DNA from: Dirofilaria immitis
Taxonomy: Eukaryota > Nematoda > Chromadorea > Rhabditida > Onchocercidae
Direction of reading: 5' to 3'
Length of the DNA stretch: 64,000 nucleotides
Assembly: GCA_024305405.1 (NCBI GenBank)
Contig: JAKNDB010000068.1
Span: 9,223,501 to 9,287,500, forward strand
The notes beneath the pieces were generated by a model that ran no database searches, had not been told where the DNA came from, and saw nothing but the letters and a program-made list of their open reading frames with translations. Below, piece after piece: positions 50,001-56,320 of the stretch. A program made the translations under genes and the position numbers. Numbering within the stretch: position 1 is the first letter of the stretch; each line of letters begins with the position of its first letter.

Positions 50001-50675
50001 GGAAATGGTAACTTCAGCATTCTACAGTTCTTTTTGAATTGTATGATATCAATTAAAAGATGATAAATAAAATTTGCACAACTTTTTTCAACATGTTAGA
50101 ATTTATAAAGCTGTCAAAAATTTCTCGATTGTTAAAAAATTTTATCAATTTGAGATAGTTGTAAAAATGTTTGAAATAATTGAATATATGCAATTTCTCT
50201 CGGAAGCATTTAAGTAAATTATAAGACCAAAATTAAAAGTTTAAGGCTTTTTTAAAAAAAGATGACTTATTCAAAAAAATAATAACAATGAATTAAATCG
50301 TAAAATAATGAAACTGCTCTTAGTTCTATAATCATTCAAGAATAGGAAAAGTCGATGGAAATACAAATTGCGAAAAAAAAAAACAAGAGAGTAGAAATGA
50401 TTAAATTATCAAGAGAGATGAGAAGTCGATTTCGAATTATTAAATATAATTGATTTACATAAATTCAGCAATAACTAACTCCTCGTCGCTCGTTTGATAC
50501 GATTGATTTGATGCATAATATCCTCCATGCGCAAATCACCGGATAAATTCTGATTAAAGCTATCCGATTTTTCTTTTTCATTGTACTTGATTGATGTCTG
50601 GCTCAGCATTGATGACGCAAACGTCAGTACTAACATAACCCGAAATATGGGCCACACAATTAGGTTAAGTGCCAT
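7278..50675 (-). CDS. dig-1: dig-1/mesocentin-like giant extracellular matrix protein (whole gene span)
   Basis: Split gene of about 60 exons; my exon sum gives roughly 7,900 residues. Module order: signal peptide, Cys-containing N-terminus, CCP-like, two EGF, 7 Ig and 11 FN3, EGF, PTDxxG repeat stalk, five vWA domains interleaved with more repeats, FN3, Cys-rich segment, EGF. A secreted protein combining Ig, FN3, EGF, vWA and a very long repeat region is what is known of C. elegans DIG-1, a giant matrix protein (about 13,000 residues) needed to hold the gonad and axons in place. This copy is shorter. No transmembrane segment was seen in the exons read, so secretion is inferred. Donor/acceptor phases agree at most junctions; exceptions are tied to single-base gaps. 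The 3' end below 7278 is unresolved. The start at 50675 is set by the acceptor just upstream. Confidence 0.8.
8251..8822 (-). CDS. dig-1: dig-1 C-terminal FN3 domain
   Basis: Exons 8822-8731 ([20 protein letters not shown]) and 8460-8251 ([20 protein letters not shown], then [13 protein letters not shown] in a frame one base away). The break lies in the T run at 8368-8371. The Trp of strand B and the Tyr of strand F support an FN3 fold. It carries extra Cys residues (TCTNN, ASCRD, TICVE, NDCK) not seen in the N-terminal FN3s, so it may be disulphide-linked. Confidence 0.72.
9134..10440 (-). CDS. dig-1: dig-1 vWA domain 5
   Basis: Exons 10440-10296 ([24 protein letters not shown]), 10181-9930 (helix, then [14 protein letters not shown]), 9876-9754 ([29 protein letters not shown]), 9636-9514 ([13 protein letters not shown]) and 9276-9134 ([23 protein letters not shown], basic tail). 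The MIDAS start DSTGR keeps Asp and Thr but not the second Ser; SDG keeps the Asp. The exon 10181-9930 changes frame near 9992, in the T run before a helix with [10 protein letters not shown]. This is the domain with the most complete metal site of the five. Confidence 0.75.
10664..12323 (-). CDS. dig-1: dig-1 vWA domain 4 with basic linker
   Basis: Exons 12323-12208 (Lys-rich linker, with a duplicated GATAAAAAAGCAGAG and one frame break; ends CNRVDFK), 12038-11896 ([26 protein letters not shown]), 11457-11263 ([30 protein letters not shown]) and 10966-10664 ([10 protein letters not shown], then a long tail with [10 protein letters not shown] and basic [10 protein letters not shown]). The MIDAS reads DSSDN and TSG instead of DxSxS and TDG. 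Junction phases agree (0, 2, 2, 2). Confidence 0.78.
12627..13541 (-). CDS. dig-1: dig-1 vWA domain 3
   Basis: Exons 13541-13349, 13221-13031 and 12835-12627, phases agreeing. The first holds [20 protein letters not shown], helix [12 protein letters not shown] and [11 protein letters not shown]. The second holds the [13 protein letters not shown] helix and [11 protein letters not shown]. The third ends with [11 protein letters not shown] and a last helix ([11 protein letters not shown]). In the MIDAS, DxSxS has become DASNN, the Thr site is Ala-His, and TDG has become SNG, so all metal-binding positions are altered. vWA folds without MIDAS usually bind protein partners independently of metal. 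Confidence 0.8.
13809..16455 (-). CDS. dig-1: dig-1 second repeat exon (degenerate PTDxxG repeats)
   Basis: Intronless stretch of about 2.6 kb between a TCTAG acceptor (phase 1) and a GTGAGA donor (phase 2). It carries diverged units with the same skeleton as the stalk: [54 protein letters not shown]. Open segments change frame near 16065, 15745, 15590, 15230, 15150, 14720, 14558-14561 (run of four G) and 14515, with sense continuing each time. The repeat keeps Asp-Gly turns and Tyr-Pro, but Ser often replaces Thr and the phase of units is irregular. Confidence 0.75.
16930..17104 (-). CDS. dig-1: dig-1 vWA domain 2, C-terminal half
   Basis: Exon after a TTTTTTAG acceptor (phase 2, matching 17276). 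It reads [19 protein letters not shown], then PDQWYRL and an acidic/basic helix, the normal end of a vWA fold. Near 16968 the frame that fits the following exon ([15 protein letters not shown], phase 1) is one base away from the frame read above it. The MIDAS of this domain is ESSDS, with Glu in place of the first Asp, and there is no TDG. Confidence 0.7.
17276..18674 (-). CDS. dig-1: dig-1 exon: end of vWA-1, degenerate repeats, start of vWA-2
   Basis: Acceptor TTTTAG before 18674, donor GTTTAT after 17276, both phase 2. After the end of vWA-1 the frame slips in the A run at 18480-18485. The exon then carries diverged repeat units ([32 protein letters not shown]) and, from about 17640, vWA-2: Cys-Asp-Lys, then [14 protein letters not shown], helix, [20 protein letters not shown] and ELIVHIF. 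The repeats here are far less regular than in the giant exon, with Ser replacing Pro/Thr. Confidence 0.78.
18540..19155 (-). CDS. dig-1: dig-1 vWA domain 1
   Basis: Starts with a Cys ([10 protein letters not shown]), then the first beta strand [11 protein letters not shown], helix [16 protein letters not shown], strand [10 protein letters not shown], and [14 protein letters not shown]. It passes the intron 18789-18675 in phase 2 to end with [12 protein letters not shown] and a terminal helix. The usual MIDAS start DxSxS is replaced by INVET, but the later TDG is kept. There is a one-base frame discrepancy in the AAAA run near 18902. The fold call is good; metal binding is doubtful. Confidence 0.7.
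18790..28403 (-). CDS. dig-1: dig-1 giant exon: PTDxxG/GPDG repeat stalk and first half of vWA-1
   Basis: A single intronless exon of about 9.6 kb (TTTCAG acceptor before 28403, GTAAGT donor after 18790). After a short charged leader it is built of repeats with a consensus like [18 protein letters not shown] then LLPT, a xxDGxxVDP segment, [11 protein letters not shown] and PLPxDxxGxxIYP; about 72 residues make a full unit. Repeats diverge towards both ends and are nearly identical in the middle (21968-25423). The composition is rich in Pro, Gly, Asp, Thr and Tyr, with very few Cys, which suggests an extended rod. Frame breaks lie at 28342-28344, 28255-28259, 27740-27760, 26730, 21638-21642, 20470, 20120-20150, 19455, 19300 and 18910. 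Sense continues after each, so the exon is taken as one coding unit. The last 120 codons start a vWA domain. Confidence 0.82.
21968..25423 (-). repeat. 16 tandem 216-bp units (72 residues each) inside the giant exon
   Basis: The unit begins [18 protein letters not shown] and ends [11 protein letters not shown]. The landmark GGTTCACCTCGACGATTGG recurs every 216 bases from 22011 to 25251, giving 16 copies. The units differ at only a few bases; two marker sites (T/C in AGGTACAAT, A/G in CATCTAAACC) sort them into types. The six copies nearest the N-terminal side (24180-25423) are all C/G type, and the rest are mostly T/A type. The first copy has extra changes. The period is exactly in frame, so copy number can change without breaking the gene. 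Such near-identity indicates recent unequal exchange or gene conversion, or collapse/expansion in assembly. Confidence 0.95.
28721..28875 (-). CDS. dig-1: dig-1 EGF-like module before the repeat stalk
   Basis: Single exon, phase 1 to 0. The Cys pattern is [15 protein letters not shown], then a final Cys near KKSCEH, matching the last part of an EGF-like fold with an acidic insert (EEDEEG) between Cys 3 and 4 and another acidic tail (EEDEEGG). It marks the change from Ig/FN3 modules to repeat sequence. Confidence 0.75.
29048..32456 (-). CDS. dig-1: dig-1 Ig/FN3 block D: FN3-9, Ig7, FN3-10, FN3-11
   Basis: FN3-9: exons 32456-32285 and 31774-31614 ([23 protein letters not shown]). Ig7: 31384-31215 and 30948-30816 ([27 protein letters not shown]). 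FN3-10: 30474-30371 and 30217-30025; more diverged, lacking the usual Trp-Pro-Pro context but with LSTWKND and [12 protein letters not shown]3-11: 29832-29651, 29420-29295 and 29117-29048 ([25 protein letters not shown]). The first part of exon 29832-29651 ([14 protein letters not shown]) precedes the FN3 fold and is unassigned. All phases agree at these junctions. Confidence 0.78.
32729..36092 (-). CDS. dig-1: dig-1 Ig/FN3 block C: Ig5, FN3-6, FN3-7, Ig6, FN3-8
   Basis: Ig5 is whole in one exon, 36092-35838 ([28 protein letters not shown]). FN3-6: 35640-35506 and 35187-35014 ([24 protein letters not shown]). FN3-7 is split in three: 34876-34770, 34553-34404, 34295-34229 ([13 protein letters not shown]). 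Ig6: 33944-33803 and 33595-33478 ([22 protein letters not shown]), with a one-base break in the A/T run 33823-33827 that hides the core Trp. FN3-8: 33197-33061 and 32944-32729 ([25 protein letters not shown]). The FN3-8 internal junction is off by one base, probably in a run of A near 32910. Confidence 0.82.
36185..39919 (-). CDS. dig-1: dig-1 Ig/FN3 block B: Ig3, FN3-3, Ig4, FN3-4, FN3-5
   Basis: Ig3: exons 39919-39771 and 39556-39436 ([25 protein letters not shown]). FN3-3: 39220-39087 and 38804-38609 ([25 protein letters not shown]). Ig4: 38363-38191 and 37909 to about 37749 ([21 protein letters not shown]). FN3-4: 37565-37465 and 37085-36878 ([25 protein letters not shown]). FN3-5: 36701-36553 and 36416-36185 ([25 protein letters not shown]). 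The 36553 junction uses a GC donor (CAG|GCAAGT). The Ig4/FN3-4 junction near 37749 does not keep phase as read. Phase-1 borders otherwise hold. Confidence 0.82.
40040..43001 (-). CDS. dig-1: dig-1 Ig/FN3 block A: Ig1, FN3-1, Ig2, FN3-2
   Basis: Ig1: exons 43001-42878 and 42608-42451 (B-strand Cys in NITCSA, core Trp in FWQR, F-strand Cys in FTCHANN). FN3-1: 42110-41943 and 41777-41649 ([25 protein letters not shown]). Ig2: 41207-41085 and 40805-40667 ([17 protein letters not shown]). FN3-2: 40518-40415 and 40232-40040 ([17 protein letters not shown]). Domains start and end in phase 1, as expected for exon-shuffled modules, and each is split once by an intron of variable phase. FN3-1 and Ig2 each contain a one-base frame break in a G/C run (42038-42041; 41118-41120). 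These modules form the adhesive rod near the N-terminus. Confidence 0.82.
43172..43620 (-). CDS. dig-1: dig-1 exons 7-8: two EGF-like modules
   Basis: Exon 43620-43502 encodes an EGF-like domain: [12 protein letters not shown], then [10 protein letters not shown]. As read, the final Cys is lost because the frame slips at the A run at 43511-43516. One more A would give the expected Thr-Cys and also the phase needed for the next exon. Exon 43276-43172 gives a second Cys-rich module ([11 protein letters not shown], then [11 protein letters not shown]). EGF pairs of this kind act as spacers and protein-contact modules in matrix proteins. Confidence 0.8.
43897..44484 (-). CDS. dig-1: dig-1 exons 4-6: Pro-rich linker and CCP/sushi-like module
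   Basis: Exons 44484-44328 (phase 1 to 2), 44122-44053 (phase 2 to 0), and about 44030-43897 ending in phase 1. The first opens with [13 protein letters not shown] and carries several Cys; the second is a basic helical stretch ([18 protein letters not shown]). The third has the second half of a complement-control (sushi) pattern: YECDYGYEF, a Cys, then W and PPKC. The acceptor of the third exon is not clear in the correct phase; the nearest TTTAG leaves a one-base mismatch beside a T run. Confidence 0.65.
45727..45832. repeat. (CA)n/(TA)n compound microsatellite
   Basis: ACACAAACACAAACAC-type repeats pass into ACATACACAC, then an uninterrupted TA run (about 45797-45813), then CACACACTCACACC. 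It leaves open frames on both strands that are not genes. Confidence 0.9.
46334..46387. repeat. Two-copy direct repeat with 34-bp spacing
   Basis: AGTTCATCATATATTAGAGA occurs at 46334 and again at 46368, separated by a short AT-rich spacer, inside a dig-1 intron. Confidence 0.7.
46740..47278 (-). CDS. dig-1: dig-1 exons 2-3: Cys-containing N-terminal region
   Basis: Exon 2, about 47278-47033: after a GGATAAG acceptor (phase 1, matching exon 1) it reads [20 protein letters not shown]. It then continues in another frame with [18 protein letters not shown] and a Cys-Thr-Lys-Trp, and in a third with [15 protein letters not shown] to a GTAAGC donor. So there are two or three single-base breaks. 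Exon 3, 46844-46740: one fully open frame containing [21 protein letters not shown], phase 1 to phase 1. Part of exon 3 also reads sensibly in a second frame ([10 protein letters not shown]), so the 2/3 join may hide another break. I recognise no named domain. The Cys spacing suggests a small disulphide-bonded module. Confidence 0.55.
47279..50479. other. First intron of dig-1 (3.2 kb)
   Basis: AT-rich sequence between the signal-peptide exon and exon 2. I see no convincing nested gene, RNA gene or mobile element. Being the first and one of the longest introns, it is a natural place for regulatory elements, but none can be named from sequence alone. Confidence 0.6.
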
Positions 50676-50681
50676 TGCTTT
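50480..50681 (-). CDS. dig-1: dig-1 exon 1: signal peptide
   Basis: From the Met at 50675 the protein begins with a hydrophobic stretch ([19 protein letters not shown]) ending in small residues (ASSMLSQ), a classical secretory signal peptide. A hydrophilic acidic segment follows, then a dibasic RIKRATR that could be a furin-type cleavage site. The donor is GTTAGT after 50480, leaving phase 1. The next intron is about 3.2 kb, among the longest in the gene. Confidence 0.75.
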
Positions 50682-50694
50682 GCTAAAATTAAAA
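50682..50694 (-). promoter_or_regulatory. Likely trans-splice (outron) acceptor for dig-1
   Basis: The minus strand reads TTTTTAATTTTAG followed by CAAAGC and then ATG at 50675. This is a near-perfect nematode 3' splice site only 7 bases before the start codon. It supports the internal Met at 50675 over the upstream in-frame Met at 50747, and suggests spliced-leader addition. Confidence 0.6.
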
Positions 50695-53600
50695 ATCTTT
50701 GAAACGAAGTGCATTTGGTGATGGACAAATACATTCGAATCTTTCATTCTAATCTAAAAAGCTCTAAAAGGTATAAATTTATGTTTAGGTGTCTTACGGT
50801 CTTTTGTAGAAAAGCAAAATTGAAAATGAAATTGAAATAATTAGAGAAGGAATATTACAAATAAAGCCCATTCTCTATTATTATAAGAAAATTCAGTGAT
50901 GATGAAGCAAAAGATAGAAAAGCATTAAAATACTTATTGGATTCGACATTTATATATTTAAAAAAATCATAAAATTGACCTTTTTAAGCAGTAATGTGTT
51001 GTTGCTTCAATATTTCTGCACCATACAATACTTGCTAATATTCAGATTGTTCAAAACAGAAAAACGATGAATGCTTTCAGTTGTAGGACGCCGTGTCGCA
51101 ACTTCTCTGTTTTGTACTTTCTTTTAACTACTGATTTCCAAAATGAAACAATATTATGTGATTGCTACCACTACCGCAATTTTTATAATTCGTCGATCTA
51201 TAATATTGATTGAACCGAAAGAAATTAGAATTGTAAGAAAATAATTTCGATGCTAGACAAAAAGAATTGCATAAGTTTAATAGTTTTGATTTGATTGCAA
51301 CACGCATAATATTCTGTTTAATAAGAATTAAATATTCAAGGCAAGCAACCATTTATGAATATAGTCAGGTACTTAATATCAATAAATAAATTCTTAAATA
51401 AATAATCATTTAATGTACGAGCATTTAAATAACTGAGGATAAAATTACCGATATACAATCGATTATTTTGATATATTAAGCATCCAATGATTGAATTGAA
51501 TATTTCTTTGTATAGAATACACGATAATGTGAAGTAGGTGAATCTATTTAAAAATTAATTTCATTTTTACAGGAAAGCGATAAGAATAATTAAGAATAAT
51601 AAAAGTAAAACCAATTAAGGTACATTTACAAATCATAAATATTTAGAAGAACTTCGCCTTTCTATTCCTTTCAAAAAAAAAAACTACAGATCAACTAAAT
51701 AAATCAATTGACAAATTAAATTTTGGGAAGAAAAGTGGAGAAATGGAATCCGTAAGTTAAGCATTTAAAAGGAAGCTCGAAATAAGACATCGGGATAAGT
51801 AAACTTTATGGATTCTTAAAGGCAGTTCGAAGTGTTTTTTTTGTCATCAGACAGGATGAATGAATAGATTGTCATTTTAGTGTATAAAATTTTTTCGTCA
51901 TCAATGCTCCTTTTTATTCTTCCATTGTTGAGTTTCAATATATGAATTCAAAAAAATTAGCACTTTTTATAAAAATTTTGATTGCTTATTTTTCATCAAA
52001 ATAATATAAGTCAGTGATTTTAATTAGTAATTAATCATTATCGAGAAAATACCTGTACCTGCGAATTATTTTTATATTGCCTTGTTAATTATACTTTTTT
52101 AAAAACAGTCTAACAAAATTAAAAAAAAAAAGAAAAAAACTCTCAAATTTGATTGCAAATAATAGCGAAATTTCACGGAAAGAAAAGCAGTAATACGACG
52201 AGTGATTCGTATCTTTTATAGCAGCTGATAAGAATGAGAAATATATTCTTTTGAATTTTCAGATTCTATTAATTCATTTAAGCTTATTTCTGCTATGCTT
52301 GCAAAAAAGAAAAAATTAAAAAAAAAAATTTTGTTGCTACTGCGATAAATTCTATCTGCCAAACCGAAGCACAAACTGCGATTTGCAGAAAACCTTGTAA
52401 TGAACGTAAAGAAATCTAATAACCTAATCATGCGTCAATTTAAAGTCACTATCAGATGATATTATTTTAATTTAAAATATACTTTCTAATGCAATCAGAA
52501 CTCTATTTGCAATATAATTTGCATGTTAAAAAAATGAACGAATCTTTTTTTTGATATGTTTGGCATGAGACATGTATGCATGAATTTATATCATTCGTTA
52601 TTCGAGATTACAAACAGACCCAAATTTTTGTGTTTATATAAAAGAAGGGATTTTAAGGTGCTAAAGTTTGATATCATTGATTTACGATATAACATAATGA
52701 TGTAATGCATCAGAAATCGTTGAAATTAAATCTTCCAAAAATATTCAAAGAGAAATATTCAAGTGATTTTCTTTTGCGATCGTATGCATTGCAATTCCCG
52801 AATAAATGTATTATTGGTAACGAGAAAATGATTCCAGCAGTAATGTAAAATGATTAGCGTTTGATTAGAAGGAAACGATTTTTATCAATTTGCCCTTTTT
52901 CTTCAACAAAAAAAAGAAACTATGAATTTCTAAAAATCGAAGTTCAATATTTAAACCTGATTTTTAGAATAAAATTTCTATTCGGAGAGAATCACAATTA
53001 CTGAATGATATTTGCGTAAATATTTCAACTTTTCTGCATTTCCAAATTCCAAGAATAAAAATCAGCACTGAATTCAAACGTGGGGTTGTAAAGAATTAAA
53101 ATGAGAAAACGAAAATAATTTCAAGAAGTCAGCATCTCCACAGATAAGTGAAGCAAAATATGCGACGAATAAAAATTACAATGTCATTATATCATTGTAT
53201 TGCTGATGCCATCTATTATCATACCATCAGTTCCTGATATAATTATAATTTGGAAGAAAAACAATCATAATTTAGACTGAATGAAAAAATAGTGTCACAG
53301 CGATAGAGGGACAAGAACGAAAGTATTTTATCGAACAGTTAAAAATAAGAAGCAAACAATTTATTGTGCTGAATATTTGAGAGTTACTTTACTCGGTAAT
53401 CTTGAATAGGAAGAGAAGTGAAGATTCGCACAGGGAGAAGTATTATATGCAAAGTTGTTTAAATAACATTTATATATATATATATATCGATACATGCAAA
53501 ACTTTTAACTATTTGCTGAAATGATTACATTCAAATGCTCATATCTGTAGATCTGATGCATTATATACCTACACATGCATCCTATATGGCGATGATTCAT

Positions 53601-56045
53601 TCAAAAAATACTCGAGAATATCTTAACCTACATCCTTTTATTCTATTTCAGTTTTGTTGTTAGCGCCTATGAGATTGTGAAAAGCTCAAAGTTTGTGTTC
53701 AAAACATAATATTGAAAGTCTAACTTCTTTTATTGTTCTGTCTAGGAGTGGCGAAAAGTTTACACCACTTGATTTATTGCTCGCAGAATTTTGCAGTAAT
53801 TTTACAGGTGCTTGTTATTCTCTTGCCTTTTCATCCCTGCTCAGAATTCATTCCATCCTATTTCGTTCGCATTCTTATTTTAGCCGATATCAACTCACAT
53901 TCCTGTCTCTCTCATCTTTTTGTCTTTGTTCCGTTATCATTCTGCTAACATACTTATCACAACAAACAATGTTATAGACATCAGTCCTGCATCGCCAAGA
54001 ATAACTTTCTGCCAGTCATATAATCAGAGCTGTTAATTGTTGATTAAACAAATTAATTGATAAAATAGTTTCCATCTATTCATCTTATTCATGCAAGAAA
54101 GTTGCCACATAACTTTGATTACCGTAATGTTTGCAATTGAAAACTTCATCAGAGTATTGGTTATTCTAAAGCATCACAAGATGCTTTTTAATTTCATGGA
54201 AAATGCGAGATCTTCTGCGTCCTCTAAAACAGTGTATTGCGATAATTAGGCTCGCTAATTATTAAATTGAATTGAAGAATTGTTTAAAAAGAATGAAGTA
54301 AAGAAGTATATCAAAACGTTTCAGAATGCTATTAATAATCATTTTTCAGTGTTACACATTTTTGTAAACTGTGTAACCGATAATGAAATATAGCAATAAC
54401 ATATATTCATATATTTCTGCAACAATTCAATTCGACAATTTTACAGTAATACTTTTGCTTAAATTGCAATTGTAAAGTTTTAGTTAGCAAGAAATTAAAA
54501 ATAAATAGTAAAAGATTCGTTTAATAGATAACTCATTCGTTTGTTGAGAGACGTTAAAGATCTCCTTCAAAAAAATATTTTCGTACAGATCATATTTTTG
54601 AATTCTTTTGCTAATATGTAAATTAAAATCATTCTATTAAGTTTCTATCTTTCATCATATGCTATTTTATCTTGCGACAAGTAAAGATCTTTAGAAAAGA
54701 ATAATGACTTTGTCTAAACACTATTTCAAAGACAAAGGTCAACCGAATTATTACCTTAATTACTGCTTCAATTCTTTTCTTTAATTGTTATCAGAATCAA
54801 TGCTAACAAATGATAATGATAATTTAGCAAGGATTTGAACTAACAAATGACTTCATTATTATTATTTTGTAAAATAAGATAGTTAAATGAGTAGTAATTA
54901 TCAAAAATAAATCAATATAGTGATAAAAATATAATTATAACATTACTATCACGTCGAGCACTTCTCTCATCCAGGCTTTATGATCCTCCGAATACACATC
55001 ATTTACTACATTTCAAATATTGCAAGGATTTTTATTATAGTTCAAATATTATTCTTTCTGCCATCGTTATTATCATAATTACTTCGGTCTATTATTGTTA
55101 TCGATAGTATTTATCAATATAGCAAGCTTACGAGTAATTGCATAAACATAGAAAATTTGCAACGATAAATTGTCTGAATTATAGAAAGATTTGTTTTAAA
55201 ACAATCTTTCTTATCAGAGTTCCTACAAATATCTGAAATTTTAAGGATTCCTTACCTTCTAAAATTGATATACAAAATCTTTTTTCTCTTTGCTTCTTTG
55301 ATTTTTGGAACAAAAAAGTAAAAATTACGACTTTAAGGAAAATTAAAAACCTTAGTTATCATGCGATGCAACACTTAGTATGGTAGTGAATGAATGAATA
55401 AATGCAATAATAGGGTAGAATGTTCAATTTGGCAGTGGCAATAGGATAAGAGAATTAAAACTTTATAATTAAATGAACTTGAAATTTCGTTAAAAGGATG
55501 GATGGCTTCAGACGGAAGGAATATCGGGCTTTCTTTCCTTTCTCATTTTTACTGAGCGAATAGGCAAAAGCAAAACGAGAAGTTCGAAAAATTTCTTTTC
55601 TATCCTAATATTATTAAAAATTTGCTTAGTATATAATCACTTATACATCTTCATTCGGCTTTATCTTTAAAAGTCTGCCAATCAACGAAAAGTTCATTAT
55701 TCTCACAATCATTTCTAATCAAATTCATTTTCACTCTAAAGTGCATCTCTCAAGTGCATTTATACTATGCAAAAAATGTTTATTTATGGCTTCAATATTA
55801 TTCATCTCGTATAACTTCCACTTTTCTTAACTGAGTTTAATTTTAAATTTTAAAACATTTCATTATATCATTTATTTGTATTAAAAGAAAGCCCTTCAAC
55901 TTCAATTTATATTATTCACATTAACAAATTCATGACATTTTCAATTGCCATCTCTCCGTTTTATTCCCAGAATGAATTGCTGAATTGTTATTTAGTGTCA
56001 TTTGCATAAGGATTGAAATAATTCATATCTTAAAAATATTCGATG
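50695..56045. other. Upstream region of dig-1, no confident gene
   Basis: AT-rich with scattered short open frames on both strands, the longest 94 codons at 53693-53977 on the plus strand, which is hydrophobic and Ser/Leu/Phe-rich without splice or domain support. A short exon-like stretch on the minus strand at 54957-55007 (NDVYSEDHKAWMREV, followed by a GT) is noted, but it is too short to claim. The dig-1 promoter should lie here; no motif can be assigned. Confidence 0.5.
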
Positions 56046-56320
56046 CCAATATATCTGAGATAAACTCCATCAGAGCTAAAGTGTCTTCTACCAATATATC
56101 TAAGATAAACTTCATCAGAGCTAAAGTGTCTTCTACCAATATATCTAAGATAAACTTCATCAGAGCTAAAGTGTCTTCTACCAATATATCTAAGATAAAC
56201 TTCATCAGAGCTAAAGTGTCTTCTACCAATATATCTAAGATAAACTTCATCAGAGCTAAAGTGTCTTCTACCAATATATCTAAGATAAACTTCATCAGAG
56301 CTAAAGTGTCTTCTACCAAA
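56046..56320. repeat. 45-bp minisatellite, six copies
   Basis: The unit CCAATATATCTAAGATAAAC plus CATCAGAGCTAAAGTGTCTT (with linkers) repeats at 56046, 56091, 56136, 56181, 56226 and 56271. The first copy has two differences (CTGAG, CTCC); the others are identical. Since 45 is divisible by three and no stop falls in two frames, open frames exist on both strands (NISKINFIRAKVSST plus; VEDTLALMKFILDIL minus). These are by-products of the repeat. Confidence 0.95.

Noticed and set aside
53693..53977. 94-codon plus-strand frame as a membrane protein gene
   Set aside because: The hydrophobic, Ser/Leu/Phe-rich composition is what T-rich DNA gives by chance; no recognisable family, and a second frame overlaps it.
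54800..54850. tRNA B-box-like GTTCAAATCC on the minus strand
   Set aside because: No matching A box, acceptor stem or anticodon arm could be found around it.
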